This document shows positions 1 to 8,089 of a stretch of 64,000 nt of DNA, piece after piece (the first letter of the stretch is position 1; every line of letters begins with the position of its first letter). Under the pieces are notes generated by a model. That model was not told the DNA's origin. It searched no databases and saw only the letters and a program-made list of their open reading frames with translations. This DNA comes from CAWFLT01 sp963816795 (GTDB lineage: Bacteria > Acidobacteriota > Vicinamibacteria > Vicinamibacterales > SCN-69-37), in assembly GCA_963816795.1 (NCBI GenBank), contig CAWFLT010000003.1, positions 124,001 to 188,000 of the forward strand. Reading direction: 5' to 3'. A program made the translations under genes and the position numbers.

Positions 1-872
1 TAGAGATCCGCGACCGCGAAGTAGTCGGCGTGCTCGCGTGCCGTCGTGCCCTCGCCGATCCGAATCGGCTCGCTCGCCACGGCGGGCAGCCCGCTGGCGG
101 TCCACACGCGACCCGACGCGCGATCGGTCCAGCCGAGCCGGGCGACCTCGATCAGATCGTTGGCCTGTCGCATCCATCCGGGATCGCGCGGCGTGTGGTG
201 GACCGTGAAGTCGAGCAGCGGTCCCGGGCCGTCCGGAAACTGCTCCTCGGACGGGGCCGAGCGCGTAGCGAGCACGCCCTTGAAAAGCGCGGCGTCGAAC
301 CTGCCAGCCAACTGGCCATTCTTCCAGTCCTCGTTGCTCACCTCGAGAAAGACGTTGCCGGCCTCACGCGCGACGGTCAGGACGTCGCGCAGCAGGCGAT
401 CCTGCTCGGCCGCCGACAGCTTGACCGGCGATCCGTCGCCCTGATCGGCGAAGAGCGTGAAGTGGATGTACAGTCCGCGCGCGCGCGCCCATTCGAGCAG
501 TCCGCGGAGGCCCTTGAGGTAATCCGGGCGCCGCGCGTCGAAGCTCGTCACCGACCACATCCCGAAGACGCGCCAGACATTGACCCCGAGCGCCTGCGTC
601 CGGTCGGCGTACCGCTCGAGCTTGTCCTGGCGACCCTCGAGCCAATCCTGCAGCGCGGTGAACGCCGTGATGCCGTGCCACTTGAACACCGTGCCGTCCG
701 CCAGTCTGAACGTCACGCCCTGGCGGTGGAGCCGCGCTGCGGCCGGCCTCGTCGTCGCGGCTGGTGGCTTCACCGCCTGGTCTCGTGCGCTGGGCGCCGG
801 CACTGCGACCGGAAGCAAGAGAATCAAAGTGACGAGCGGAGTGGTGGCGCGTTTGACGAGCGATAACATCAT
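1..872 (-). CDS. Secreted glycoside hydrolase, clan A-like (3' end outside window)
   Basis: The reverse strand is open from two adjacent ATG codons (872 and 869) to the left edge, about 290 residues without a stop. The N-terminus has a hydrophobic signal segment (VTLILLLPVAV) and then a TIM-barrel-like sequence with WHGITAF, a VFGMWS segment and the segment LEVSNEDW, which resembles the acid/base 'NE' of clan A glycoside hydrolases such as GH5 and GH39. A later VASEPIRIGEG could hold the second glutamate. The role is probably hydrolysis of an extracellular or periplasmic polysaccharide; the substrate cannot be told. The C-terminus is missing because of the window edge. The family call is by motif only, so subfamily is open. 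Confidence 0.65.
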   Translation of the reverse strand, partial: MMLSLVKRATTPLVTLILLLPVAVPAPSARDQAVKPPAATTRPAAARLHRQGVTFRLADGTVFKWHGITAFTALQDWLEGRQDKLERYADRTQALGVNVWRVFGMWSVTSFDARRPDYLKGLRGLLEWARARGLYIHFTLFADQGDGSPVKLSAAEQDRLLRDVLTVAREAGNVFLEVSNEDWKNGQLAGRFDAALFKGVLATRSAPSEEQFPDGPGPLLDFTVHHTPRDPGWMRQANDLIEVARLGWTDRASGRVWTASGLPAVASEPIRIGEGTTAREHADYFAVADL

Positions 873-1004
873 GTCAACTGGTAGGACGGCGGTGGCGATG
901 ATTCAGCCGCCGGCGCGGAAGGGGACGGGCCTCAACTGTGGAACACTCCAGCAACGCGCCTTCGTTTTGTGTTGCAGTAGGGGACGGAGGCCCACTTCTT
1001 TACT

Positions 1005-1060
1005 GGCGTGGGGCCCCACCCCCACGCCTCGGGCCGCGCCGCCAAACGCGGCGCGGGTGT
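1005..1060. repeat. GC-rich intergenic palindromic repeat, copy 1
   Basis: This is a short GC-rich element in the gap between the glycoside hydrolase start and the lipoprotein end. It opens with GGCGTGGGGCCCCACCCCC, runs into a CTCGGGCCGCGCCGC / GCGGCGCGGGTGT hairpin, and is preceded by TTTACT. Nearly the same core occurs at 2125-2231 and 5661-5700. The loop between the hairpin arms differs in each copy. Confidence 0.8.
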
Positions 1061-1069
1061 CCATCGGTT

Positions 1070-2014
1070 TTACCGATGACCGGCGAGGAAGAACTCTCGC
1101 ATGCTCATCTGGCGGACCGCCTGGGGTGTCGCGCACGATCCGCAGGTGCCTTCGAACGTGCTGTTGCACAGCCACCAGCGGTTGTTCTGGTACACGGCAG
1201 TCAGCCGGCAGGTGCCTTTCGACACCCCTTCCTTGCCGTTCGGCAGTTTTCGATCGCGGAACTCGCACGCGAGATCGATCGACGCGTTGGTCCGGGCGCC
1301 GTCCACGTTGACGGCTGTGACCTTCGCCGAGGCATCGAGAATCAGGAACTCGACGCGGTTGTTCTTGATGTCGTCCAGCTCGGCGTCCTTCCCCGGACAG
1401 CCGGTCCAGAAATCGACGACGCATTGGTCCGCGGGCACACGCGAATTGCCGAACAGATCGAGGAGAAATCGGAGAGACATCGCCGACAGCTCCGCGGCCG
1501 AGTCGTGGACGCGCGTGAGCGTGGCGCTCTGAACGACGCGGTGCTCCAGGGTCGCCAACTGGCCTGACGCGTTCGTGCCGGCGTAGGACTCGGTGACCGT
1601 CAGCGTGACTTTCAGCTCGATGGGTGTCGGCTTGGTATTGCGCGGCACCTTCACCGTCACGACCCGTCCCTCACCGGTGATCTCACCGACCTCAACGGCC
1701 CAGGCGTACTTCAGGTTTTCGACAGGCGTCTCGGTGTCCGTCACGGCCGCCGTGATGACAATCGCGTCCTCGACTTCGGCGCGCGACCTCGACGCCGTGA
1801 TCGACGCAATCACGGGCGCCACGTTCGGCGCGGGCGGCGGCGATGGGGGCGGCGGCTGGGTGTTGGGGGGCGCCGGCGGCGCGGGCGCCGTCGGGGCGGA
1901 ACATCCGCCGAACAGCAATGCGAAGATCAGCACCACGCCGCAAGCGGCGAAGCGAGACCATCGGTCACGAGGGTGTGTTGGGCGAGACAGTAGCCGCCTC
2001 GGCCGGGGACGCAT
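1070..2014 (-). CDS. Lipoprotein with PKD/Ig-like N-terminal region
   Basis: The protein has about 314 residues from the ATG at 2014, chosen because it gives an n-region followed by a hydrophobic stretch and a lipobox, LFGGC, with the cysteine near residue 38. A proline-rich linker (about residues 42-60) follows, then an Ig/PKD-like stretch (APVIASITASRS) and a cysteine-containing C-terminal half (CVVDFWTGC, CEFRD, GTCRLTAV). It is likely anchored in the outer or inner membrane by lipid. The C-terminal half calculates like a small folded domain often seen after Ig domains, but I do not recognise it. It stands alone, flanked by palindromic repeats on both sides. Function is unknown. Confidence 0.7.
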   Translation of the reverse strand: MRPRPRRLLSRPTHPRDRWSRFAACGVVLIFALLFGGCSAPTAPAPPAPPNTQPPPPSPPPAPNVAPVIASITASRSRAEVEDAIVITAAVTDTETPVENLKYAWAVEVGEITGEGRVVTVKVPRNTKPTPIELKVTLTVTESYAGTNASGQLATLEHRVVQSATLTRVHDSAAELSAMSLRFLLDLFGNSRVPADQCVVDFWTGCPGKDAELDDIKNNRVEFLILDASAKVTAVNVDGARTNASIDLACEFRDRKLPNGKEGVSKGTCRLTAVYQNNRWWLCNSTFEGTCGSCATPQAVRQMSMREFFLAGHR

Positions 2015-2124
2015 CTGGTTATTATCGCATCTCTGACACCCGCGCGCCGCGTTGCGGCGCTGGGCCCGAGCGCGGGGGATGGGGCCCCCCGCGCCTTCCA
2101 TAAAGTTGGCCGACTTTACTTAAT

Positions 2125-2231
2125 GGCGTGGGGCCCCACCCCCACGCCTCGGGCCGCGCCGCTTGCGGCGCGGGTGTAGGCGTAGGGCCCCACCCCACGC
2201 CTCGGGCCGCGCCGCTTCGCGGCGCGGGTGT
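2125..2231. repeat. GC-rich intergenic palindromic repeat, copies 2a and 2b in tandem
   Basis: Two head-to-tail copies of the core (2125-2177 and 2178-2231) follow a GACTTTACTTAA box that ends just before the first copy. Just upstream (2040-2098) there is a partly inverted GC-rich relative, so the whole 2040-2231 block looks like a degraded palindromic element. It fills most of the gap between the lipoprotein start and the glycosyltransferase end. Confidence 0.8.
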
Positions 2232-2325
2232 CTATGAAGGCTAAAGCGCGCCCCTCCGAACGTCGTTGGGCTCGCGGCCTACCCAGTAGCGACCGGCGAG
2301 CCGCACGTGGTCCACGGCGGATCGC

Positions 2326-2498
2326 GAAGCACACGAAGGAGACAAAATTCACGAAGGATCCAGATCTCTAAATCTCTAGATTCCTAGATCTCCAGAAACC
2401 GCGCTTGTCGACAGCGCATTTTCCAAGTCCTGAATTTAATTGCTTCGTGCTCTTCGTCTTCTTCGTGTGCTTCGTGTGCTTCGTGGTGAAAGATCTTG
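2326..2498. repeat. CACGAAG-word repeat, inverted arrangement
   Basis: The gap 2232-2501 carries CACGAAGG words on the left (2330-2357) and several CTTCGTG words on the right (2445-2485), with AGATCTCTAAATCTCTAGAT-type short repeats between them. The right arm ends in an AAGATCTT motif. Read on the other strand it matches the layout at 20614-20687. No gene is visible in this gap. Confidence 0.65.
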
Positions 2499-2501
2499 TA
2501 G

Positions 2502-3486
2502 TCACGTCGTCGCGGACGGCGAGCGACCGGGCCCCAGCGCCTGGCGGATGACGAAGATCGGCTTGTCCTGTGACTCGTGATACGTCCGCGCGATCATCTC
2601 GGCCACCAGCCCTGACGTCACGAGCTGCACGCCGGTGAAGACGAGCAGGATGCCGAGCATCAACAACGGCCGGTTGCCAATTGCTTCGTGGCCGAGATAC
2701 TTCACACCGGCCAGGTACGCGAGTACCAGGACGCCAAGCGTCCCCATTCCGAAGCCGAGGACGCCGAACATCTGCAGGGGCCGGGTCGAATAGCTGAGGA
2801 GGAACTTGACGGTCACCAAGTCGAGGATGACGCGAATCGTGCGCGAGATCCCGTACTTCGAACGGCCGTGAATCCTCGCCCGGTGGTTCACTGCGCCGCT
2901 CGTCGATCCGCACGCCGACCTCGCTGGCAAGCGCCGGCAGAAAGCGATGCATCTCGCCATACAGCCGCAGCGGCTTCACGACTTCGGCGCGGAAGGCCTT
3001 GAGCGAACAGCCGTAGTCGTTGAGATGGACGCCGGTGGCCCACGAGATCAGGCGGTTGGCCAGAAACGACGGCAGGCGCCGGTTCAGCCAGGCGTCCTTC
3101 CGATCCTTTCGCCAGCCGCACACGATGTCGAATCCCTCATCGAGCCTCGCGACCATCGCCGGAATGTCGCGCGGATCGTTCTGGAGGTCGCCGTCGGATG
3201 TGACGATGACGCGGCCACGGGCGGCGGCGAATCCGGCCGCAAACGCGGCCGTCTGTCCGAAGTTGCGCCTGAACTGAATCACGCCCACGCACGGGTCGCG
3301 CTCGTGCAAGGTCCGCAACGCGTCGAACGAGCCGTCGGTGCTGCCGTCGTCCACGAAAATCAGCTCATAGGATCGGCCGGAGGGCTCGAGCGCCGCGGTC
3401 AGTTCGCGATGGAGCTGTTCCAGATTCGGGGCTTCATTGAAGATCGGGATGACGACCGAGATCTCAGGGGCCACGGCGGTGCCCAT
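2502..3486 (-). CDS. Family 2 glycosyltransferase (GtrB/DPM1-like), one frameshift
   Basis: The ATG at 3486 opens MGTAVAPEISVVIP, the start of a GT-A fold. The donor-binding FVDDGSTDGS, the TSDGDLQNDP acidic motif and FRRNFGQT are all present, as in polyprenol-phosphate sugar transferases. After the ERR near 2895 the frame changes: the normal continuation (AVNHRARIHGRSKYG, then two membrane helices) is in another frame and ends at 2502. The span is 3n+1 bases, so one extra base fits. The product likely moves a sugar to undecaprenyl phosphate at the inner membrane, for use by GT-C enzymes such as the neighbouring 4132-5634 protein. It lies one base downstream of the VTT-domain gene, so the two are co-transcribed. 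Confidence 0.85.
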
Positions 3487-3487
3487 T

Positions 3488-4099
3488 CTACGCGGTCCGG
3501 TAGCGCCGCCACACCAGGAACGCGGTGCCCAGCACGAGGACGGCGACGCCCAGCCACAGCGACACCACAGCGAGATTCGCCTTGATGAACAGCGTCGCCT
3601 CTTCGCCATAGAGATAGGCGAGCAGGCCCTCGCTGCCGTACCGGAATCCGCGCCCGAGCGCGACCGCGAGGAGGAAGGTCGACTTGCGCACGTTCGCCAC
3701 GCCGGCGAGCAGCACGAAAATCTTGAACGGCGTCGGCGGCGGCAGGATTGACGGCACGATGACCGCGAGCAAGCCGTACTTCTGGAAGAATCGCAGGCCG
3801 CGTTCGACGTGACGCTCGCTGAATCGCTTGCGCAGGAACGCTTCCCCACCGCGCTGCGCGACGCTGAAGAGCGCGAAACAGCCGGCCACGGATCCGAGCG
3901 TTGTCATCGCGGCGTAGTAGATCCACCCGTCCGGATTGCGGACGACCATCAGCACCATCAGGACGTCGTTCACCTCGGGCAGCGAGAGGAACGACGAGTC
4001 CAGAAACGCCACAATCGCCATCCCGGGACCGCCCACGGTCTCGGCAAAGTGCTGAAGCGCTTCGGCGACGCGATGGAGGAACGCGCTGATCCAGGACAT
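3488..4099 (-). CDS. VTT/DedA-like (SNARE-associated) membrane protein
   Basis: About 203 residues from the ATG at 4099, preferred over an in-frame upstream start at 4153 because the family begins near MSWISAFL and the longer form would run into the divergent gene. The sequence has the family pattern: FLDSSFLSLPEVND near the N-terminus, then GSVAGCFALF, the FQKYGLLAVIVPSILPPPTPFK loop region, and a C-terminal helix ending in WRRYRTA. Members of this superfamily act as membrane lipid transporters or scramblases, including undecaprenyl-phosphate recycling for DedA proteins; this protein is closer to the YqaA branch. Its coupling to a polyprenol-phosphate glycosyltransferase supports a role in the lipid carrier cycle. 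Confidence 0.75.
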   Translation of the reverse strand: MSWISAFLHRVAEALQHFAETVGGPGMAIVAFLDSSFLSLPEVNDVLMVLMVVRNPDGWIYYAAMTTLGSVAGCFALFSVAQRGGEAFLRKRFSERHVERGLRFFQKYGLLAVIVPSILPPPTPFKIFVLLAGVANVRKSTFLLAVALGRGFRYGSEGLLAYLYGEEATLFIKANLAVVSLWLGVAVLVLGTAFLVWRRYRTA

Positions 4100-4131
4100 C
4101 TCGTTAGAATGAGGGTTGACGTCGCGAAGGC

Positions 4132-5634
4132 ATGCCGCAGGACAACCTTTCAATTATAGCCGACGAGATCTCGACTGCCCGCCTGCGCCGGATTTGGACC
4201 GTGGTCTTCCTTGCCGCGATCGCGATCGGCACGGTCGCGGCACTGATCTACGCGCGGGCCGACTTGACGCTCAGTCACTACGACGCGCGTGCGCACCTGG
4301 TCGTCGCCCGGCGAGTCGTCGACAGCCTGACGCCAGGTTGGCGGCAGTTGGGCGGCGTCTGGCTGCCACTTCCCCACCTCGTCAACCTGGTGCCCGTGCA
4401 GTGGGACTGGGCGTACCGAACTGGCGCGACCGGCGTCGCGGGTTCGATTCTCGTCCTCAGTTGGGGCCTGGCCGCGTTGGCCGGCGTGCTTTACCGCCGC
4501 ACCGGTTCTGCCGCGGCCGCACTCGCCGCCCCAGCGCTCGTGCTGCTCAATCCGAATGTCCTGTATCTGCAGAGTACGCCAATGACCGAGCCGTTGCTGA
4601 TCGGCACGGCGCTGATCTCACTCGCCGGCGTCGATGCGGTGATCCGAACTCCCGACTCCCGCACGATGCGGCGTGCCGGTCTGGCGCTGGCCGCCCTGGT
4701 CCTCACGCGCTACGAAGGCTGGTTCATCACCGCCGCGCTCGTCGGGCTGCTGGCGGCGGGCCTCATCCTCACCCGGTCCACCGTACGCGCGATCGGGCCG
4801 GCGCTGCGGGTCTCACTGTTTCCGATCGTCGCGGTTGCCGGGTTTCTCCTCCTCAGTCGAGGAAGCACCGGGGCCTGGTTTCAGACGTCAGGATTCTTCG
4901 TGCCCGAGAACCCGTCCTTGGGTTCACTCGGCGCGGCATCACGCGAGGTCTGGCGTAGCACCGTCGAGATCGCCGGTCCGTGGCTGCTTGGCGCCGGCCT
5001 GGCCGGCGTGGTGGTCAGCCTGATGCGCGCCAGACGGACGCCGGCGGTGCTATTGCCACTCGCTCTGCTGGCCGCCGCCGCGTTGCCGCTCTGGGCGTTC
5101 TACGACGGCCATCCCCACCGCGTGCGGTACATGGTCCCGCTCGTGGCCGGCTGCGCCGCATTGGCAGGTCTGGCGATCGGCGCGCTCCCATCGAGGCTGC
5201 GCGCGGTCGGCGCCATGGGGCTCGCCGCCGCCGCGATCTTCGCGTCACCGCCTCTCTCGGCCACAGCGCCGATGGTCAAAGAGGCGCAGTGGGAAACGCC
5301 CTACCGACTGGCGCGGCGCGACGTCACCGCCGCGCTCGTCGAGGTCTACGACGGCAGCCCGATCCTGGCCAGCCTCGGCTCGCTCGGTCACTACGCGCAA
5401 GAAGCGTCGATCGCCGGATTCAACATCGCCGACTTCCTGCACGAGGGCAACGGCGACCTCTGGACGAGCGCCCTGCAATCACCGCAACGGCACGTGCGCT
5501 GGATCTTGATCGAGGAGCACGCCGAAGGCGGCGACCTCCTCGCCCAGCGCGCGCGCGAAGATCCACGATTTCTGGAGGAGTTCTGGCGAGTCGCTGAAGG
5601 TGGCGGGATGGTGCTGTATCGACGTGTCCAGTGA
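4132..5634 (+). CDS. GT-C type membrane glycosyltransferase
   Basis: A 500-residue multi-pass membrane protein starting at the ATG at 4132, only 32 bases from the divergent VTT-domain gene, so the two share a promoter region. After the first helix comes LSHYDARAHLVVARRV, the acidic loop position typical of GT-C enzymes (PMT, ArnT, GT39/GT83-like), and then WLPLPHLVN. At least nine hydrophobic segments follow, and the last about 130 residues form a soluble C-terminal part (DVTAALVEVYDG, FNIADFLHEG). Such enzymes take a sugar from a polyprenyl-phosphate donor on the periplasmic side, matching the adjacent GtrB-like gene. The acceptor is unknown. Confidence 0.75.
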   Translation: MPQDNLSIIADEISTARLRRIWTVVFLAAIAIGTVAALIYARADLTLSHYDARAHLVVARRVVDSLTPGWRQLGGVWLPLPHLVNLVPVQWDWAYRTGATGVAGSILVLSWGLAALAGVLYRRTGSAAAALAAPALVLLNPNVLYLQSTPMTEPLLIGTALISLAGVDAVIRTPDSRTMRRAGLALAALVLTRYEGWFITAALVGLLAAGLILTRSTVRAIGPALRVSLFPIVAVAGFLLLSRGSTGAWFQTSGFFVPENPSLGSLGAASREVWRSTVEIAGPWLLGAGLAGVVVSLMRARRTPAVLLPLALLAAAALPLWAFYDGHPHRVRYMVPLVAGCAALAGLAIGALPSRLRAVGAMGLAAAAIFASPPLSATAPMVKEAQWETPYRLARRDVTAALVEVYDGSPILASLGSLGHYAQEASIAGFNIADFLHEGNGDLWTSALQSPQRHVRWILIEEHAEGGDLLAQRAREDPRFLEEFWRVAEGGGMVLYRRVQ

Positions 5635-5647
5635 TGTGTGGGCGGCG

Positions 5648-5858
5648 GACTTTACTTAAAGGCGTGGGGCCCCACCCCCACGCCTCGGGCGCTCAGCGCT
5701 CGCGCGCTTCGCGGTGTTGCAGTGGCGACCGTGACACCCCGCGCCGCCTTTAAAGGCGCGGGCCCGAGGCGCGGGGGTGGGCCGCCTTCGCGCCGAAGGC
5801 GCTTCGGCGGCGCGGGCCGAGGCGGCGGGGCGCGGGCCCCGCGCCTTAAGTAAAGTCG
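5648..5858. repeat. 211-bp palindromic element with GACTTTACTTAA terminal inverted repeats
   Basis: This element fills the gap between two convergent genes. Its left end reads GACTTTACTTAAAGGCG and its right end CGCCTTAAGTAAAGTC, which are inverted copies apart from one added A. The left inner part holds the same GGCGTGGGGCCCCAC core as the repeats at 1005 and 2125. The right inner part is a second GC-rich block in inverted orientation. In RNA it would fold into a long hairpin, so it may act as a terminator for both genes. It is also the most complete copy of the family and looks like a small non-autonomous mobile element. Confidence 0.8.
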
Positions 5859-5862
5859 ACCG

Positions 5863-6666
5863 TCAGAATCTGATCAGAAACCCAAAATTGAGTGTTCCGC
5901 CGCCGAGGTCGATTTTGTCGGTGAGGAACTTCGGCTCGCCGAATTCATCGAATCCTGTGATGTCGCCAGTGGCCCACTGATACCGGTACTCCGTCGTCAG
6001 CGCGAAGATGTCGCCTTTGATGGGGATACGAAAGCCGCCGACGAGCACGGGGCCGACGCCGGTTCCGGTCTCGATGTACCGGGCCGGAAAAATCTCGCCG
6101 TCCGTGGCGTCGACGAAGTCGCCGACTTCGCTGTAGCGGAACGGAATCACCCCGACGCCCACGCCGACGTAGGGCTGGAACGACGTCGGGCGGCCGAAGG
6201 GGAGGAAACGCACGATCGCGGTGATCGGAACCATCCGGAGCGAGAGCGTCTGCTCGATGTCCGTATCGTCCGCGGTCGTTTCGGTGAAGTGGCCGTTGAC
6301 GAGGTCACGGTAGCGGCTCGCCACACTCTTGTTGTAGTAGCTCACGCCGGCGCTCACTTCGATGCGGTCTCCGAAGGCAAGATTCCATTCCCCCGAGATG
6401 ATCCAGCTTCGAAATGCCTTGATGCACGCAGAAGTCTGGTTGAAACAATCGTCGGTCAGGTACTCGAAGGGATCCGTCGTGACGAGGTTTTCGACGAGGA
6501 CGTCGCCTTCCCGCACTGACCCGCCGACGACGCGGCTGTCGAATCCGCGTGGCCAGAAGTAACCGCCGCCTAGCTGAATCGATTGCACGATTTGCGCTGA
6601 GGCGGGTATTGCCACGAGCACGGCCGCCAACACGAGCACACTCGTCAGACCGGATCTACGCACCAT
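5863..6666 (-). CDS. Outer-membrane beta-barrel protein
   Basis: From the ATG at 6666 the product has 267 residues, with a clear signal peptide ending in IPASAQ. The mature part alternates polar and hydrophobic residues as in small barrels (IQLGGGYFWPRG, FQPYVGVGVGVIPF, VLVGGFRIPIKG, TTEYRYQWATGD) and ends in FGFLIRF with the terminal phenylalanine typical of BAM-recognised proteins. A pair of cysteines (DDCFNQTSACIK) may form a disulfide in a loop. A longer in-frame start at 6837 exists but adds a non-signal-like leader. It is convergent with the GT-C gene across the 5648-5858 palindrome. Ligand or role is unknown. Confidence 0.75.
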   Translation of the reverse strand: MVRRSGLTSVLVLAAVLVAIPASAQIVQSIQLGGGYFWPRGFDSRVVGGSVREGDVLVENLVTTDPFEYLTDDCFNQTSACIKAFRSWIISGEWNLAFGDRIEVSAGVSYYNKSVASRYRDLVNGHFTETTADDTDIEQTLSLRMVPITAIVRFLPFGRPTSFQPYVGVGVGVIPFRYSEVGDFVDATDGEIFPARYIETGTGVGPVLVGGFRIPIKGDIFALTTEYRYQWATGDITGFDEFGEPKFLTDKIDLGGGTLNFGFLIRF

Positions 6667-6781
6667 TGAGCGACTCCCGAGAAGCGGCGAAATGACCGCC
6701 TGCTGTGCAATCGAGCACGAATGATGCCAACGGCAGGCGGGCCTCGCTATTTGCCACGCCCGGCACTCAGCAGCAGGAATG

Positions 6782-7582
6782 TCACTCGCCGTGGACGCCG
6801 GCAATGACGTCGAGCGTCGCGGTGTGGACGTGTCCATTCGACGCGACGAGCTCTCCGCCGAAGAGGTCGAGCGGCGAATCGTCGTAGCGCGTCACGCGAC
6901 CGCCGGCCTCGGTGACGAGCAGCGCGCCCGCGGCCATGTCCCACGCGTGCAGCTTCTTCTCCCAGAACACTTCGAACCGCCCGGCGGCGACGTAGCAGAG
7001 ATCGAGCGCGGCCGATCCGAGCCGCCGCACCGCGCGTGCGCGCCCGAGAAACGCCCGGAAGACCTCGACCTGATGGCCCGGCTGCTCACGCACGGAATAA
7101 GGAAACCCCGTGCACATCAGGCTGTCTTCCAACGTCGCGTTCGTCGAGACATGGATGGGCAGGCCGTTCAGGCGCGCGCCGCCCCCACGCTCGGCGGTGT
7201 AGAGCTCCTCGGCCATCGGATCGTAGACGACGCCGATCTCGACGCGCCCGTCGATCTCGAGCGCGATCGAGACGCAGAAGATCGCCAGGCCGTGCGCGAA
7301 GTTGGTCGTACCGTCGAGCGGGTCGATGATCCAGCGGAAGCGGGCCGGCACGGTCTCGATCGGCCGCGCCGCGCCCTCCTCGCCGAGGACTTCGTGTGAC
7401 GGGAACACGCGGGCGATGAGCGCGCGGAACTCGCGCTCGGCGGCCAGATCGGCGGCCGTGACGAGGTCGATCGGGCCTTTCTTGTGGACCTCGGGATTCT
7501 GCCGGAAGAACGCGCGATGGATCCGCCCGGCGCCGAGCGCCGCGTCAATCGCCGTCGCGAGATAGAGCGGGTCGAGAGACAA
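6782..7582 (-). CDS. suhB: Inositol monophosphatase family protein
   Basis: This 266-residue enzyme has the three metal-site motifs of the family: GEEG, WIIDPLDGTTNF and LHAWDMAAGALLVTEAGG. It should hydrolyse myo-inositol-1-phosphate or a related phosphomonoester with magnesium; E. coli SuhB also has a role in rRNA transcription, not inferred here. The start is a TTG at 7582 that directly abuts the TGA of the upstream RsbW-like gene, so translation is probably coupled. No ATG exists before the conserved core. Length and motif order are normal for the family. Confidence 0.9.
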   Translation of the reverse strand: MSLDPLYLATAIDAALGAGRIHRAFFRQNPEVHKKGPIDLVTAADLAAEREFRALIARVFPSHEVLGEEGAARPIETVPARFRWIIDPLDGTTNFAHGLAIFCVSIALEIDGRVEIGVVYDPMAEELYTAERGGGARLNGLPIHVSTNATLEDSLMCTGFPYSVREQPGHQVEVFRAFLGRARAVRRLGSAALDLCYVAAGRFEVFWEKKLHAWDMAAGALLVTEAGGRVTRYDDSPLDLFGGELVASNGHVHTATLDVIAGVHGE

Positions 7583-8017
7583 TCAGGCGAGCTTCTTGGT
7601 CATGCGAACCGCCATCCCGCCTTCCGGCCGCCGTGCCATCGACACGTCGTCCATGAAGCTGCGCATGAAAAAGATGCCGCGGCCGCTCGATTTGAGCACG
7701 TTCTCGGGATCGAGGGGGTTGGCGATGGCCTCGGGATCGAAGCCGGTTCCCTCGTCCAGGACCTGGACGACGAACTCGCGGGGCTCGGCGCGGGGCGCGA
7801 GGACGAACTCGACGGTCACCCGCTTCCCGCGATCCTCGCGATTGCCGTGTTTGATGGCGTTGATGACCGATTCCCGCACGGCCACGCTCACCCAGTGGAC
7901 GGAGTCCTCGTCGAGGCCGGCGAGGATGGAGATGCGATCGCTCAGCAACTGCACGAGATCGAGCAGGTCGAACGAACTGGGCAACTCGATGCGAATCAGG
8001 TGGCTGTCAGAAGCCAT
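7583..8017 (-). CDS. Anti-sigma regulatory factor, RsbW/SpoIIAB-like ATPase domain
   Basis: A 144-residue GHKL-type protein with the N-box AVRESVINAIKHGN, the G1 box VLDEGTGFDP and a G2-like GRGIFFMRSFMDDV. These match the serine kinase/anti-sigma factor family that phosphorylates anti-anti-sigma (STAS) proteins. No sigma factor or STAS partner is adjacent; the nearest gene downstream is the coupled inositol monophosphatase. It is divergent from aroA, with 72 bases between the starts. Confidence 0.85.
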   Translation of the reverse strand: MASDSHLIRIELPSSFDLLDLVQLLSDRISILAGLDEDSVHWVSVAVRESVINAIKHGNREDRGKRVTVEFVLAPRAEPREFVVQVLDEGTGFDPEAIANPLDPENVLKSSGRGIFFMRSFMDDVSMARRPEGGMAVRMTKKLA

Positions 8018-8089
8018 GGGCGCGGAGTAAGTAACATATAAAGCTGATGAGGTTCAAGGACGCGCGTTTTTGCGGGTCCCCTACATTCT

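Noticed and set aside
30..866. Long plus-strand frames over the glycoside hydrolase
   Set aside because: They are antisense shadows of a clear minus-strand gene with a signal peptide and family motifs; GC-rich DNA gives long false frames.
2326..2498. CRISPR array
   Set aside because: Words recur at irregular, very short spacing with no unique spacers of constant length, and no cas gene is seen anywhere in the window.
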